From: Bacillus sp. FJAT-18017
GTDB taxonomy: Bacteria; Bacillota; Bacilli; Bacillales; Cytobacillaceae
Length of the DNA: 64,000 bases
Direction: 5' to 3'
NCBI RefSeq assembly: GCF_001278805.1
Contig: NZ_CP012602.1
Span: 4,499,501 to 4,563,500 of the forward strand
A model generated the notes under the pieces. The model was not told the DNA's origin. It worked only from the letters and a program-made list of their open reading frames with translations, and did not search any database. Positions 1 to 8,405 of the stretch are shown here, piece by piece. Position numbers and translations under genes: made by a program. Positions within the stretch are counted from its first letter, which is position 1. Each line of letters starts with the position of its first letter.

Positions 1-390
1 GGGAACCATTGGGTGATGAAGAATTGCACCCTTCAACGTCTTTCCATAATGAAATAGCAGACTGCCGGCAATATTGGCACCATTTGAATATCCCAAAGCG
101 ATAATATTATCTCTGTCAAACTGATATTTCTTTGCTGTTTCATCAAGAAAATCATTCAATTCCTTCGTACGGTGGACTAAATCTTCTTCATCAAAAACAC
201 CTTCTGCCAAGCGGCGGAAAAAGCGAGGCATACCATTTTCCAGCACATTGCCGCGAACGCTTAGTACAGAAGCGTTCGGGTCTACCATTTCAGCCAGAGG
301 CAATAAATCCTGTTCATTTCCACCAGTACCGTGAAGTAATAGCAGGACAGGAGCATCTGAGTCTGGGCCTTGTTTAAAAATATGTTTCAT
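1..390 (-). CDS. Alpha/beta-hydrolase carboxylesterase, MhqD-like (3' end cut by window edge)
   Basis: The first 130 residues of a serine esterase are visible; the C-terminus lies beyond the left edge. Seen: an oxyanion-type HGTGGNEQD stretch at residues 20-28 and the nucleophile elbow GYSNG with Ser102; the catalytic Asp and His would lie off the edge. The start is the ATG at 390, preceded by AAGGGTGG. This is the phospholipase/carboxylesterase family that contains B. subtilis MhqD, induced by quinones. A paralogous esterase is at 15150-15791. The upstream region carries a copy of the AATTAAAGATA motif found before other stress genes in this window. Substrate is unknown. Confidence 0.85.
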   Translation of the reverse strand, partial: MKHIFKQGPDSDAPVLLLLHGTGGNEQDLLPLAEMVDPNASVLSVRGNVLENGMPRFFRRLAEGVFDEEDLVHRTKELNDFLDETAKKYQFDRDNIIALGYSNGANIAGSLLFHYGKTLKGAILHHPMVP

Positions 391-425
391 AGGATTTCCA
401 CCCTTCTTTATTTTTAATTAAAATA

Positions 426-442
426 TTATCAATTAAAGATAA
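426..442. promoter_or_regulatory. Possible MarR-type operator before the MhqD-like esterase
   Basis: TTATCAATTAAAGATAA shares the half-site AATTAAAGATA with sites upstream of the azoreductase, Spx and SDR genes. Assignment to the MarR regulator at 11575-12012 is inference. Confidence 0.35.
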
Positions 443-544
443 CTATAAATTTATACATGTAAATTGTCAACCTAACAGCTTCAGGTTATTCTTTCTTACA
501 AAACTATATGTATTTAGAATAAACTATTTAGTTTAACTTTTGAT

Positions 545-580
545 TTCTACTTCGGGCGCTTCGCTTTCCGTACCAATCAT
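545..580. repeat. Fragment of the GC-rich intergenic palindromic repeat
   Basis: The stretch CTTCGCTTTCC with flanking sequence matches one end of the larger repeats at 31591-31709, 46495-46614 and 46968-47090. The rest of the gap between 391 and 687 shows only this fragment, the upstream motif near 430 and the czcD terminator. Confidence 0.45.
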
Positions 581-647
581 TAGATTTTTTAGTTCATTCT
601 ACTTAGAATTTAGATTTGTTTTCTAGATTTTCTCTCTGTTTTCCACA

Positions 648-679
648 AATAAACATGGACGATTCCGCCCATGTTTATT
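648..679 (-). terminator. Intrinsic terminator after czcD
   Basis: AATAAACATGG pairs with CCATGTTTATT around a short loop, just past the czcD stop codon in the minus direction. Confidence 0.75.
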
Positions 680-687
680 TTTTATAT

Positions 688-1614
688 TTAATTACAAACT
701 TCGTGTGGATTGGCACAGCCATTATCGGCCTTTTCAACCTGGATGGTGCTATGTTCAATTCCGAATTTGTCATGAAGCATGGATTGTGCTTGCCGGAGCA
801 CACTATCATGCACACCTTCTACTGAAATCGCGACATGGCAGCTTAGCATCGGCATCCCTGAGGTAACCGACCATATATGCAAGTCGTGGACATCCTTCAC
901 ACAAGGAATTTGCATCAATGCATTTCGAAGCGATTCAAAATCAATCTGTTCAGGTGCCCCTTCCATAAGGATATGGAAAGAGTCCTTTGTCACCCTCCAG
1001 CCAGAGATGATAATCAACACTGCGACAATCACACTTGCAATTGGGTCTGCGATGCCCCAGCCAAAGAACATCATCAATAAAGCAGCTACAATCGCTCCCG
1101 CAGAGCCAAGCATATCCCCCAATACATGGAGGAAAGCACTTCGAACGTTCAGATTTTCGTCCTTGTCACCCTTCATCAGAATAAAGGCGGCAGCTATATT
1201 GATTAGGAGTCCAAGAGTTGAAATAATCAGCATCCCCATGCTTTGAACTTCAGGAGGATTTGAAAACCTTTCAAAGGCTTCAATGAAAATAAAAATTGAA
1301 ATAGCAATTAATGTAAGGCCGTTGAGTGCTGCAGCAATAATTTCAAATCTTTTATATCCGTAAGTTTTTGCCTGAGTTGCGCTCCTCTCCCCAAGCTTAA
1401 TTGCAAAGAAGCTTAGCCCAAGTGCGGCAGCGTCGCTGAGCATATGCCCGGCATCAGACAAAAGAGCCAGGCTGTTTGTTAAAATGCCACCGATTACCTC
1501 TATAACCATGAAGGTTGCAATCAGAACGAATGACAATAGAAGTGCCTTCTTATTATCTGAATGGTGATGGTGGTGATGTCCATGTCCGTGATCATGTGAA
1601 TGGTGATGTCCCAT
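688..1614 (-). CDS. czcD: Cation diffusion facilitator zinc/cadmium efflux protein CzcD
   Basis: A membrane antiporter that exports divalent metals (Zn, Cd, Co) in exchange for protons or potassium. Seen: a histidine-rich N-terminus, six predicted membrane helices, the CDF metal site in helix II (SDAGHMLSD) and in helix V (HVLGDMLGSAG), and a C-terminal cytoplasmic domain containing HIWSVTSG. I use the ATG at 1614 rather than the upstream ATG at 1650: GGGGAG lies 9 nt before it, and the upstream start would overlap the preceding methyltransferase gene. It gives 308 residues, usual for CzcD. It is the last gene of the cadC-cadA-methyltransferase-czcD operon, so CadC probably controls it. Confidence 0.93.
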   Translation of the reverse strand: MGHHHSHDHGHGHHHHHHSDNKKALLLSFVLIATFMVIEVIGGILTNSLALLSDAGHMLSDAAALGLSFFAIKLGERSATQAKTYGYKRFEIIAAALNGLTLIAISIFIFIEAFERFSNPPEVQSMGMLIISTLGLLINIAAAFILMKGDKDENLNVRSAFLHVLGDMLGSAGAIVAALLMMFFGWGIADPIASVIVAVLIIISGWRVTKDSFHILMEGAPEQIDFESLRNALMQIPCVKDVHDLHIWSVTSGMPMLSCHVAISVEGVHDSVLRQAQSMLHDKFGIEHSTIQVEKADNGCANPHEVCN

Positions 1615-1636
1615 GATGTTGTTCTCCCCTGCCACT

Positions 1637-2266
1637 TTATTTTGATTCATCCCGTTCCTTTTCTAACAGGATAAATTTATACATTCCATTAAAGAGGATG
1701 TCTTCATTTTTCTTAATAATAATATCCCGCCGAACCCATTCGGCCAATCCCTCAAAGGAAACGCCTATATCCGTTCCTAACAGGCGGATAATCGGTCTTG
1801 CCATTTTCTTCAGCAGACTAAGGCTCCGTCCACTTGGTTTGAACTTGTCAAAAATAACGATTAGGCCGCCTCTTTTTGAGACCCTTACCATTTCGGCAAG
1901 TGCTTTTCCCCCGTCAGGTACGACGGTTAAAATTAAGCTTCCAATTACCCAATCAAACGTTTCATTCTGAAATTTCAAGTCCTGGGCATCCATCTGAAAA
2001 AATTGAATGCCAGAGCCCGGAAGCTTACTTTTTGCTTTTTCAAGCATTTCGTTTGAATAATCAATTGCGTTTATATCAAGATTGTCCGGCATGTGTACTA
2101 AATCCGCGCCTGTACCGACTCCGACCAACAGAACTTTATCGCCTTGTCGAAAGGAAAGCGAACCAAAAATTTCCTTTCGCGCCCTGAGAAAAGGACCTTT
2201 ATCAAATAATTGGTCATAAAACGGTGCCCAAAGTTTATAAATGAATGCATTCCATTTATTATTCAT
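1637..2266 (-). CDS. Class I SAM-dependent methyltransferase
   Basis: Seen: motif I VLLVGVGTGAD near residue 45, an acidic ribose-binding loop NAIDYSNEML near 68, and FDWVIGSLILTVVPDGG near 105, a typical small-molecule or phospholipid methyltransferase core of 209 residues. The substrate cannot be told. It lies 28 nt after cadA and 22 nt before czcD, so it is part of the metal-resistance operon. Methylation of a metal, metalloid or membrane lipid are possible roles but none is shown. Another methyltransferase of similar class is at 48256-48849. Confidence 0.85.
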   Translation of the reverse strand: MNNKWNAFIYKLWAPFYDQLFDKGPFLRARKEIFGSLSFRQGDKVLLVGVGTGADLVHMPDNLDINAIDYSNEMLEKAKSKLPGSGIQFFQMDAQDLKFQNETFDWVIGSLILTVVPDGGKALAEMVRVSKRGGLIVIFDKFKPSGRSLSLLKKMARPIIRLLGTDIGVSFEGLAEWVRRDIIIKKNEDILFNGMYKFILLEKERDESK

Positions 2267-2294
2267 TTCAATTCCGCCTTCGTCTGACCGGGTT

Positions 2295-4415
2295 TCAATC
2301 TTTTACTTTTAAAAGCCGCAGGCTATTGAGAGTCACAAGGAGTGTTGCCCCCATATCTGCAAAAATGGCAATCCATAATGTCAGCCAGCCCGGCACAACA
2401 AGAAGCAATGCCAAAAGCTTGACTGCAAGAGAAAACGTAATGTTTTGTTTGATAATGGTAAGGGCTTTCCGGCTCAGCTTGATCATGAAAGGGAGCTTGC
2501 GCAAATCATCGCCCATGAGAGCAACATCCGCCGTTTCAAGCGCAGTATCTGTCCCTGCTCCTCCCATTGCAATCCCGACAGTTGCTGCAGCAAGTGCCGG
2601 GGCATCGTTTATACCGTCTCCAACCATTGCCACCTTGCCATATTCCTGGCGCAATAGATTAATCTGTCTTAGCTTCTCCTCAGGCATGAGTTCTGCATGT
2701 ACATCCGTGACGCCAATCTGTTTACTGATAGCCCGAGCAGTTCCTTGATTATCACCAGTCAGCATAATTGTCTTCTTTATACCCGTTTCATGAAGCCTCG
2801 CAACTACTTCCCTGCTGCTGCCCCGGACTTCATCGGCAACCGCTATAAAAGCAAGGATATAAGCTTCAGTAAAGAGGGCCATTACTGTTTTCCCTTGCTC
2901 CTGAAGTGATGTTATACTATTTATTTGTTCTTTTTCTACCTTTTCACTGCAAACCTCTTCCATAAACTGAGGATTCCCAACATAATAGGTTTTTCCGTTA
3001 ATTATGCCTTTTAAGCCTTTGCCTGTAACCGAGGAAGCACTCTCTACCTCTATATCTCTATAATCTACCCCGATGCTGTCAGCCTTTTTAAGAATAGCCG
3101 AGGCAAGGGGATGCTGCGAACCATATTCAAGCGCCGCCACTAAGGAAAACGCTTCTTTTTCATCCATCGTACTGTGAGTTTTAATATCGGTTACCGCCGG
3201 GACACCCTTGGTCAAGGTTCCAGTTTTGTCAAAGGCTATGGCTGCAAGTGAACCCGCCTCTTCCAAGTGAATACCTCCCTTGATCAATACACCATTCCGG
3301 GCGGCATTCCCTATGGCGGTTACAATCGAAACTGGGGTTGAAATGACAAGGGCACAAGGACAGCCAACAACAAGAATGGAAAGTCCCTGGTAAACCCACG
3401 TACTCCAATCAGCCCCAAACAACATCGGCGGAACAATAGCAACGAGAGCCGCAACAAGCATGATGGCCGGGGTATAGTATTTTGCAAACCGATCGACAAA
3501 CGCCTGTGAGGGAGCCTTTTCTGCCTGCGCCTCTTCAACAAGGTGAATTATTTTTGCTATCGTTGTATCGTCGACAAGACGCGTTACCTTTACCTCAAGC
3601 AAGCCCTCGCCATTTAATGTCCCGGCAAAAACCTCATCCTCCCGCTTCTTTTCGACAGGGACAGATTCTCCAGTGATGGCGGCCTGATTGATGGATGAAT
3701 GGCCTTTGACTACTATTCCATCCATTGCCAGCTTTTGTCCCGGTTTGACAATCATAATGTCGCCAATTCTGATCTCTTCTACCTCAATCAGCCTATCGGT
3801 GCCATTCCGACGAACCAATGCTTCTTTTGGGGCAATATCCATCAGTGACCTGATTGAAGCACGTGCTTTATCCATTGAGTATTTCTCGAGCTCCTCACTA
3901 ATGGCAAACAGGATGACGACAATTGCCCCTTCGCTCCATTCACCTATCAATGCCGCGCCAATAATCGCGATTGTCATGAGAGTTCTCATATCAAATTCTA
4001 GCCTTGCCAGGTTTTTAAACCCTGTCCTGAACAACGGATAACCGCCTATTACAATTGCTACTGCAAAAAGAGTTATAGTAACGGGAGATTCCTCACCATT
4101 TATAAGTAGCGATACATATCCTCCGGCTATAATAAGCAAGGATAGTAAAACTCGCTTGTATTTAATCCAAAACGGGGCTGTCTGTTCAGGTTCCCGTTTA
4201 GCCTTTTCAGGTATAACCTGAAGATTGTCAAAAGCTCCTGCGCCTTCCAATTGCTGAATTGTGGCATCTCCGTAAACGGTAAGCTTGGAGGCACCAAAAT
4301 TAACTGCTGCTTCTGAAACACCATCCAGGTGTTTAACGTTCTTCTCGAACTTTGCGGCGCAGCTTGCTCAGGAAAGTCCTTCAATCCGGTATACTTGTTT
4401 CTGCGGTTCAGACAC
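2295..4415 (-). CDS. cadA: Cadmium/zinc P1B-type ATPase CadA with in-frame TGA (probable selenocysteine) in the N-terminal metal-binding motif
   Basis: An ATP-driven exporter of Cd(II), Zn(II) and Pb(II). From the GTG at 4415 (AGGAGGAGGTG before it; overlaps the cadC stop) the frame runs 706 residues with one TGA, codon 16 at 4370-4368. It reads [17 protein letters not shown], where CadA proteins have GxTCxxCA, so TGA replaces the first metal-binding Cys of the heavy-metal-associated (HMA) domain. The rest is intact: CPC metal site Cys352/Cys354, phosphorylation motif DKTGTLT with Asp396, GDGINDAP. No other stop, frameshift or decay is seen. Downstream of TGA, GTTC-GAGAA-GAAC can form a hairpin whose loop starts with G, 21 nt after TGA, matching the bacterial SECIS pattern. 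Alternatives are a nonsense mutation with internal start at the TTG near 4250, or readthrough. Confidence 0.88.
4328..4370 (-). promoter_or_regulatory. Candidate SECIS element in cadA
   Basis: After TGA (4370-4368) come 21 nt, then loop GAGAA closed by GTTC/GAAC; beyond one A-G mismatch two more A-T pairs extend the stem. Bacterial SECIS elements lie in the coding sequence 16-37 nt after UGA with G among the first two loop positions. The upper stem is short (4 bp), so on its own this is moderate evidence. Confidence 0.5.
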
Positions 4416-4776
4416 GGCTGGCCACCTCCTCCTGGTGGGCAAAGGCTATCTCTACCAGCTGCTTTACATGCTCATCATCAAGGGAGTAATAAACCATTTT
4501 CCCTTCTTTCCGATATTTCGCTATGCCTAAATTTTTCAGGGTGCGCAAATGATGGGAAGCTGTTGCGACCGAGGAACCGACAATGTTGGCTACATCGCAT
4601 ACGCAAAGCTCATCTTCTGAGGCCAGTGCATAGGTAATTTTCACTCTATTTTCATCAGATAACGCTTTGAATATTTTTGCCACATCGCCAGAACTTTTTT
4701 GTTCCAGGTCGTTTTTCACACGGCTGACCTTTGGCTCATCGACACAAGTCACTTCACAAACATCTTGTTCCTTCAT
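4408..4776 (-). CDS. cadC: ArsR/SmtB-family metal-sensing repressor CadC
   Basis: A winged-helix repressor released from DNA by Cd, Pb or Zn. Seen: N-terminal thiols (CEVTC, residues 7-11), the ELCVCD metal-site motif near residue 57 at the recognition helix region, and VGSSVATASHHLRTLKNLG as the DNA-recognition helix; 122 residues, typical of CadC. Its end overlaps the cadA start, giving translational coupling. Two 18-bp palindromes lie directly upstream and are the expected binding sites. It probably controls cadC, cadA, the methyltransferase and czcD. Confidence 0.93.
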   Translation of the reverse strand: MKEQDVCEVTCVDEPKVSRVKNDLEQKSSGDVAKIFKALSDENRVKITYALASEDELCVCDVANIVGSSVATASHHLRTLKNLGIAKYRKEGKMVYYSLDDEHVKQLVEIAFAHQEEVASRV

Positions 4777-4788
4777 TCGCCCACCTCA

Positions 4789-4833
4789 TTCAAATATACG
4801 TTTGATTATATGATATTCAAATACACGTTTGAT
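4789..4833. promoter_or_regulatory. Tandem CadC operators
   Basis: TTCAAATATACGTTTGAT (4789-4806) and TTCAAATACACGTTTGAT (4816-4833) are imperfect palindromes 27 bp apart, starting 13 bp upstream of cadC. TCAAAT-type dyads are typical of CadC/SmtB sites. Confidence 0.75.
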
Positions 4834-4882
4834 TGTCAAACAATTTAGTTATTCATTTTAAGGAATATACTCAGAAGTAAAA

Positions 4883-4911
4883 ATCCCTTCTCGACGGGCG
4901 AGAAGAGATTT
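4883..4911 (-). terminator. Terminator after the HesB-like gene
   Basis: CTTCTCG pairs with CGAGAAG around ACGGG, followed on the minus strand by GGATTTTTAC. It separates the HesB-like gene from the cad operon. Confidence 0.7.
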
Positions 4912-4920
4912 GTATCAAAT

Positions 4921-5196
4921 TTAACAACATCCTTGATTGCCTAAAAGGATAAACCTTCTTCCATTTTGGTCATAATCTATTGTTACCCCTGTGGTGTAGC
5001 TCTCGATTGAGGAATCAATTGCTACTCTAATGCCATTAATTGTAGTAATACTGTCTTCTCTTTCCGGCTCATCCAGAGCCAGTCCAAACCGCGGGCCGCC
5101 TCAACCAAGGCCTGCAAAGTAAATCCTGATTCCCGTTGCACCTTCATTGGTTAAAACTTCTCTAAGAAAATCACTGGCCTTATCAGTGATGTTCAT
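4921..5196 (-). CDS. HesB-like selenoprotein (in-frame TGA as selenocysteine)
   Basis: Missed by ordinary gene calling because of an in-frame TGA. From the ATG at 5196 (GAGGTG 6 nt before it) the frame gives 91 residues with one TGA at codon 32 (5103-5101). It reads FAGLG-TGA-GGPRFGLALDEP; Cys homologues of this HesB/IscA-like group have GxGCGGP. The chain then continues without decay to the usual C-terminus, ending LGNQGCC. A GLGUGGP HesB-like selenoprotein family is known in Sec-using bacteria. A hairpin CTGGCTC-TGGAT-GAGCCGG begins shortly after TGA (loop 25 nt away, G second in the loop), a good SECIS candidate. Likely role is iron-sulfur or metal/redox handling; the exact function is unknown. 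It sits just upstream of the cad operon with its own terminator. Confidence 0.85.
5059..5103 (-). promoter_or_regulatory. Candidate SECIS element in the HesB-like gene
   Basis: CTGGCTC and GAGCCGG form a 7-bp stem (one G-T pair) around loop TGGAT. The loop lies 25 nt after the TGA, inside the 16-37 nt window known for bacterial SECIS, and has G at position 2. Confidence 0.7.
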
Positions 5197-5408
5197 TTAA
5201 AACACCTCACTAGTAACTTTTCTATTAATATACCCATCAGGAAATTATGATAACTTTATGTGCTCCTGGCAGCTCAATTATTTCCCTCAGGAAAATTTCT
5301 TTCTTTCCACTTATAGAGTTCCTCAACCGCAAAAAGGTTGCCCTAGACCCACCCGATTATCAGGTGGTATTGTAGTAAAGGTTGGTTTTTAGGGAGGTTC
5401 AATTACAT

Positions 5409-6278
5409 ATGGATGAGCAAAAATACCAAAATCTTAAGCTTGGCGAACGCGGGGCTCTATTGAGCATCGTGGCCTACATACTCCTTTCTGCTTTAAAGCT
5501 TACAGTGGGATATATAAGTGATTCAGCTGCTTTAAAGGCGGATGGACTTAATAATACAACCGATATTATCGCCTCTGTTGCGGTTCTCATTGGTTTAAAG
5601 ATTTCCCAGCGACCTCCCGACAAGGACCATGGTTACGGGCATTGGAAAAGTGAAACGATTGCCTCTATGGTTGCATCGTTTGTGATGATTGCTGTTGGCA
5701 TACAAGTGTTGTCGGATGCTCTCGGATCAATCTTTCAGGAAGGAAAGCAGGCGCCAGACATGATTGCGGCTTATACAGGTCTTTTCTCTGCATTTGCCAT
5801 GTACCTTGTCTACCATTATAACAAAAGGTTAGCAAACAAAATCCAAAGCAAATCTGTAATGGCTGCTGCCAAGGATAATCGTTCCGATGCCTGGGTTAGT
5901 ATTGGAACCGCGATTGGAATATTCGGTTCCCAATTGAACATGCCATGGCTTGACACAGTGACTGCTTTTATCGTTGGTTTATTGATTTGCAAAACCGCCT
6001 GGGAAATTTTCAAGGAGGCTTCTCACGAACTTTCGGATGGCTTTGATGAAGAGAAAATTCAACTCTATAAAGATGTCATTTTAAAAGTGGATGGCGTCAA
6101 AGGCATAAAGGAAATTAAGGGAAGAAACTATGGAAATAATGAAGTCATTGATTGCGTCATCCTAGTCAACTCAAAGCTTAATATAAGAGCAGCTCATGAT
6201 ATTGCCACACACGTTGAGAAAATCATGATGGAGGAGCATGGTGTTTACGATGTCCATGTTCACGTAGAACCAAACTAG
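5409..6278 (+). CDS. Cation diffusion facilitator family transporter
   Basis: A second CDF efflux protein, 289 residues, without the histidine-rich N-terminus of CzcD. Seen: DSAALKADGLNNTTD in helix II (metal site D-xxx-D type), DNRSDAWVSIG in helix V, and a C-terminal domain ending in VHVHVEPN. The DxxxD arrangement in helix II differs from the HxxxD of Zn-specific members and is more common in Mn/Fe or broad-range CDFs; that assignment is inference. I chose the ATG at 5409, behind GGGAGG; the ATG at 5382 has no such site. A strong terminator follows at once, so it is monocistronic. Confidence 0.88.
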   Translation: MDEQKYQNLKLGERGALLSIVAYILLSALKLTVGYISDSAALKADGLNNTTDIIASVAVLIGLKISQRPPDKDHGYGHWKSETIASMVASFVMIAVGIQVLSDALGSIFQEGKQAPDMIAAYTGLFSAFAMYLVYHYNKRLANKIQSKSVMAAAKDNRSDAWVSIGTAIGIFGSQLNMPWLDTVTAFIVGLLICKTAWEIFKEASHELSDGFDEEKIQLYKDVILKVDGVKGIKEIKGRNYGNNEVIDCVILVNSKLNIRAAHDIATHVEKIMMEEHGVYDVHVHVEPN

Positions 6279-6280
6279 AG

Positions 6281-6319
6281 AAGAAGTTAACAGTTGTGTT
6301 AACTTCTTTTTTTTTTTGC
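6281..6319 (+). terminator. Terminator after the CDF gene
   Basis: AGAAGTTAACA pairs with TGTTAACTTCT, followed by a run of T. Confidence 0.9.
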
Positions 6320-6329
6320 ATCAGCATGC

Positions 6330-6479
6330 TTTCGATTTTGAATTTGCCGGCTGACCAATTTGCCTTTCTGTTGTCATTGGGCACATTTCGCATGCCTCCA
6401 CAACCTGAAATGTAGCCAATACGGCTCATTGGACATGTTTCGCATGTCTTCTCAACTTGAAATGTTGCCAATGCGACCT
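6330..6479. repeat. Short tandem repeat, unit about 51 bp, two full copies plus a worn one
   Basis: Two copies share CATTGG, the CATTTCGCATG / GTTTCGCATG block, CAAC-TTGAAATGT and GCCAAT. A third, more diverged copy seems to start near 6350. It fills most of the gap before the SulP gene. A minus-strand open frame of 82 codons crosses it but has no ribosome binding site. Confidence 0.7.
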
Positions 6480-6532
6480 AAGCATTCTATTACCCCCATA
6501 TAAATTTTCCGCAAAGAGTTTAAAGTAGTGTA

Positions 6533-6561
6533 TTGACATTTTGAACCGGCGGGAGTAAATT
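6533..6561 (+). promoter_or_regulatory. Sigma-A-type promoter of the SulP-ArsR operon
   Basis: TTGACA (6533-6538), 17 bp spacer, TAAATT (6556-6561). AT-rich TCAAATATACAAATATTCAA follows before the start codon and could be the ArsR site, but it is not a clean palindrome. Confidence 0.5.
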
Positions 6562-6617
6562 CATTATATTATATTCAGAAAATCAAATATACAAATATTC
6601 AAAAGAGGAGTGTTAAT

Positions 6618-8405
6618 GTGCGTCGGCAGGAATTATTTTTTTCAGGGAGATATAAAAACTACTCCCTTCAATCATTCCGGAAGGATCTTATTTCCGGGAT
6701 TGTAGTTGGTGTAATCGCCATACCTCTTGGGATGGCATTCGCAATCGCCTCTGGCGTAAAGCCGGAATACGGAATTTACACCACAATCATTGCCGGTATT
6801 CTTATCTCTCTTCTTGGCGGCTCCAAGTTTCAAATTGGCGGTCCGACCGGTGCTTTCATTCCGATTCTGTTTGGAATTGTCTCCGTCTATGGTTTCGAAA
6901 ACCTGCTGATTGCCGGCTTTATGGCTGGAATCATGCTATTCCTGATGGGTGCCTTCAAACTCGGTTCGTTAATTAAATTTATTCCTAAGCCAGTTACTAT
7001 CGGATTTACAGCAGGGATTGCGGTTATAATTTTCACTGGCCAAATTCCGAATTTCCTTGGCTTGAGCGGTGTGGAAAAGCATGAATACTTCTTTAGCAAT
7101 ATTAAAGAAATCTTTATCAATATCAATACATTGAATTTATTAAGCATATTGACAGCAGCCATCTGCCTTGGCACTGTGCTGCTCACACCGAAAGTTTTTC
7201 CGAAAATTCCCGGGCCGCTGATTGGATTAATTGTATCGACACTGGCTGCTACATTTTTCTTTCCTGGCCAGGTTGCAACAATCGGTTCGACATACGGTGA
7301 AATACCGAATTCCCTTCCGGAGTTTCAATTGCCTGAAATCACCATGGAAAAAATTCAATACCTTATCAAACCAGCATTCATTATTGCAATCCTTGGAGCA
7401 ATTGAATCACTGTTGTCAGCGGTTGTGGCAGATGGCATGTCGGGGACCAGGCATAATAGCAACCGGGAGTTGATGGGTCAGGGGATTGCCAACATGATTA
7501 CACCGTTTTTCGGGGGAATTCCAGCGACTGGTGCACTAGCTCGTACAGCTACCAATATTAAAAGCGGTGCTGTTTCTCCACTATCGGGAATTATCCATGG
7601 ATTTGTAGTATTGCTCGTCCTTGTTCTGTTTGCACCTTTTGCCTCAAAAATCCCGTTGGCAAGCATGGCGCCGATTCTGATGGTCGTTGCCTGGAATATG
7701 AGTGAAGGGCATGTATTCCAACATATAGTAAAAACAAAAACCCAGGACTCTCTAATTCTGATAGTAACATTCTTTTTAACAGTGTTTGTTAATTTGACCG
7801 TCGCCGTAGAGGTCGGTCTTGTACTTGCGGTTATTGCTTTTATTAAACAAATGAGCGAAGCCCTTATCACCGCAAAGGTCCTTCCCAATCCAAACCATAA
7901 ACATCATAAAGTAGACAGCCAGGTTGTTACGAATTCGCATGATTGTCCGCAAATAAGTATTTTCAGCGTTGAAGGCCCGCTTTTCTTTGGCGCAGCCCAG
8001 ACATTCGAACAAACCATTCTGAATACCATCAATTTAAGGCCAAAGGTACTGCTCTTAAGGCTAGGAAAAGTCCCTTATATGGATACTACTGGTGAAGCCC
8101 ATCTAGCGAGCATCGTGAAGGACTTTTCCAATCATGGTATTGTCCTTATTAGCGGAATCAGGCAAGAGCCAAAGGAATTGTTGATTAAAACCGGACTTTA
8201 TGATGTGATAGGTAAGGAACACTTTTTCGAACATACCGGGGATGCAATTGAATATGCAATGTCGCACCTGAACAAGAATGCTTGTCTTGGGTGCAGGCAT
8301 CTGGCCTTTAGGGAATGTGCATCCCTTTCTGGAATAAAAGAAACATCGGGGGCATTGGGCAAGTCACTGCCACTCCGCCCCGCAAGTAGGGAGGTTACCA
8401 GTTGA
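6618..8405 (+). CDS. SulP-family inorganic anion transporter with STAS domain
   Basis: A sodium- or proton-coupled anion carrier of the SLC26/SulP family (sulfate or bicarbonate), 595 residues. Seen: KDLISGIVVGVIAIPLGMAFA at the N-terminus, about 10-12 hydrophobic segments up to residue 415, and a STAS domain around residues 440-555 (ISIFSVEGPLFFGAAQTFE, KVPYMDTTGEAHL). Start is GTG 6618 behind GAGGAG. The end carries an unusual cysteine group, CLGCRHLAFREC, beyond the STAS domain. Its stop overlaps the start of an ArsR-family regulator, so the pair forms an operon in which the regulator probably controls the transporter. Confidence 0.9.
   Translation: MRRQELFFSGRYKNYSLQSFRKDLISGIVVGVIAIPLGMAFAIASGVKPEYGIYTTIIAGILISLLGGSKFQIGGPTGAFIPILFGIVSVYGFENLLIAGFMAGIMLFLMGAFKLGSLIKFIPKPVTIGFTAGIAVIIFTGQIPNFLGLSGVEKHEYFFSNIKEIFININTLNLLSILTAAICLGTVLLTPKVFPKIPGPLIGLIVSTLAATFFFPGQVATIGSTYGEIPNSLPEFQLPEITMEKIQYLIKPAFIIAILGAIESLLSAVVADGMSGTRHNSNRELMGQGIANMITPFFGGIPATGALARTATNIKSGAVSPLSGIIHGFVVLLVLVLFAPFASKIPLASMAPILMVVAWNMSEGHVFQHIVKTKTQDSLILIVTFFLTVFVNLTVAVEVGLVLAVIAFIKQMSEALITAKVLPNPNHKHHKVDSQVVTNSHDCPQISIFSVEGPLFFGAAQTFEQTILNTINLRPKVLLLRLGKVPYMDTTGEAHLASIVKDFSNHGIVLISGIRQEPKELLIKTGLYDVIGKEHFFEHTGDAIEYAMSHLNKNACLGCRHLAFRECASLSGIKETSGALGKSLPLRPASREVTS

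Noticed and set aside
688..1650. Upstream ATG 1650 as czcD start
   Set aside because: It would overlap the methyltransferase gene and lacks an RBS; ATG 1614 has GGGGAG at proper distance.
4127..4384. Minus-strand open frame of 85 codons over the start of cadA
   Set aside because: It is in another frame than cadA, has no family resemblance and no RBS; the HMA domain is read in the cadA frame through the TGA.
6223..6471. Cysteine-rich 82-codon minus-strand frame
   Set aside because: It lies over the tandem repeat and terminator and overlaps the end of the CDF gene, with no RBS; the Cys pattern stems from the repeat unit.
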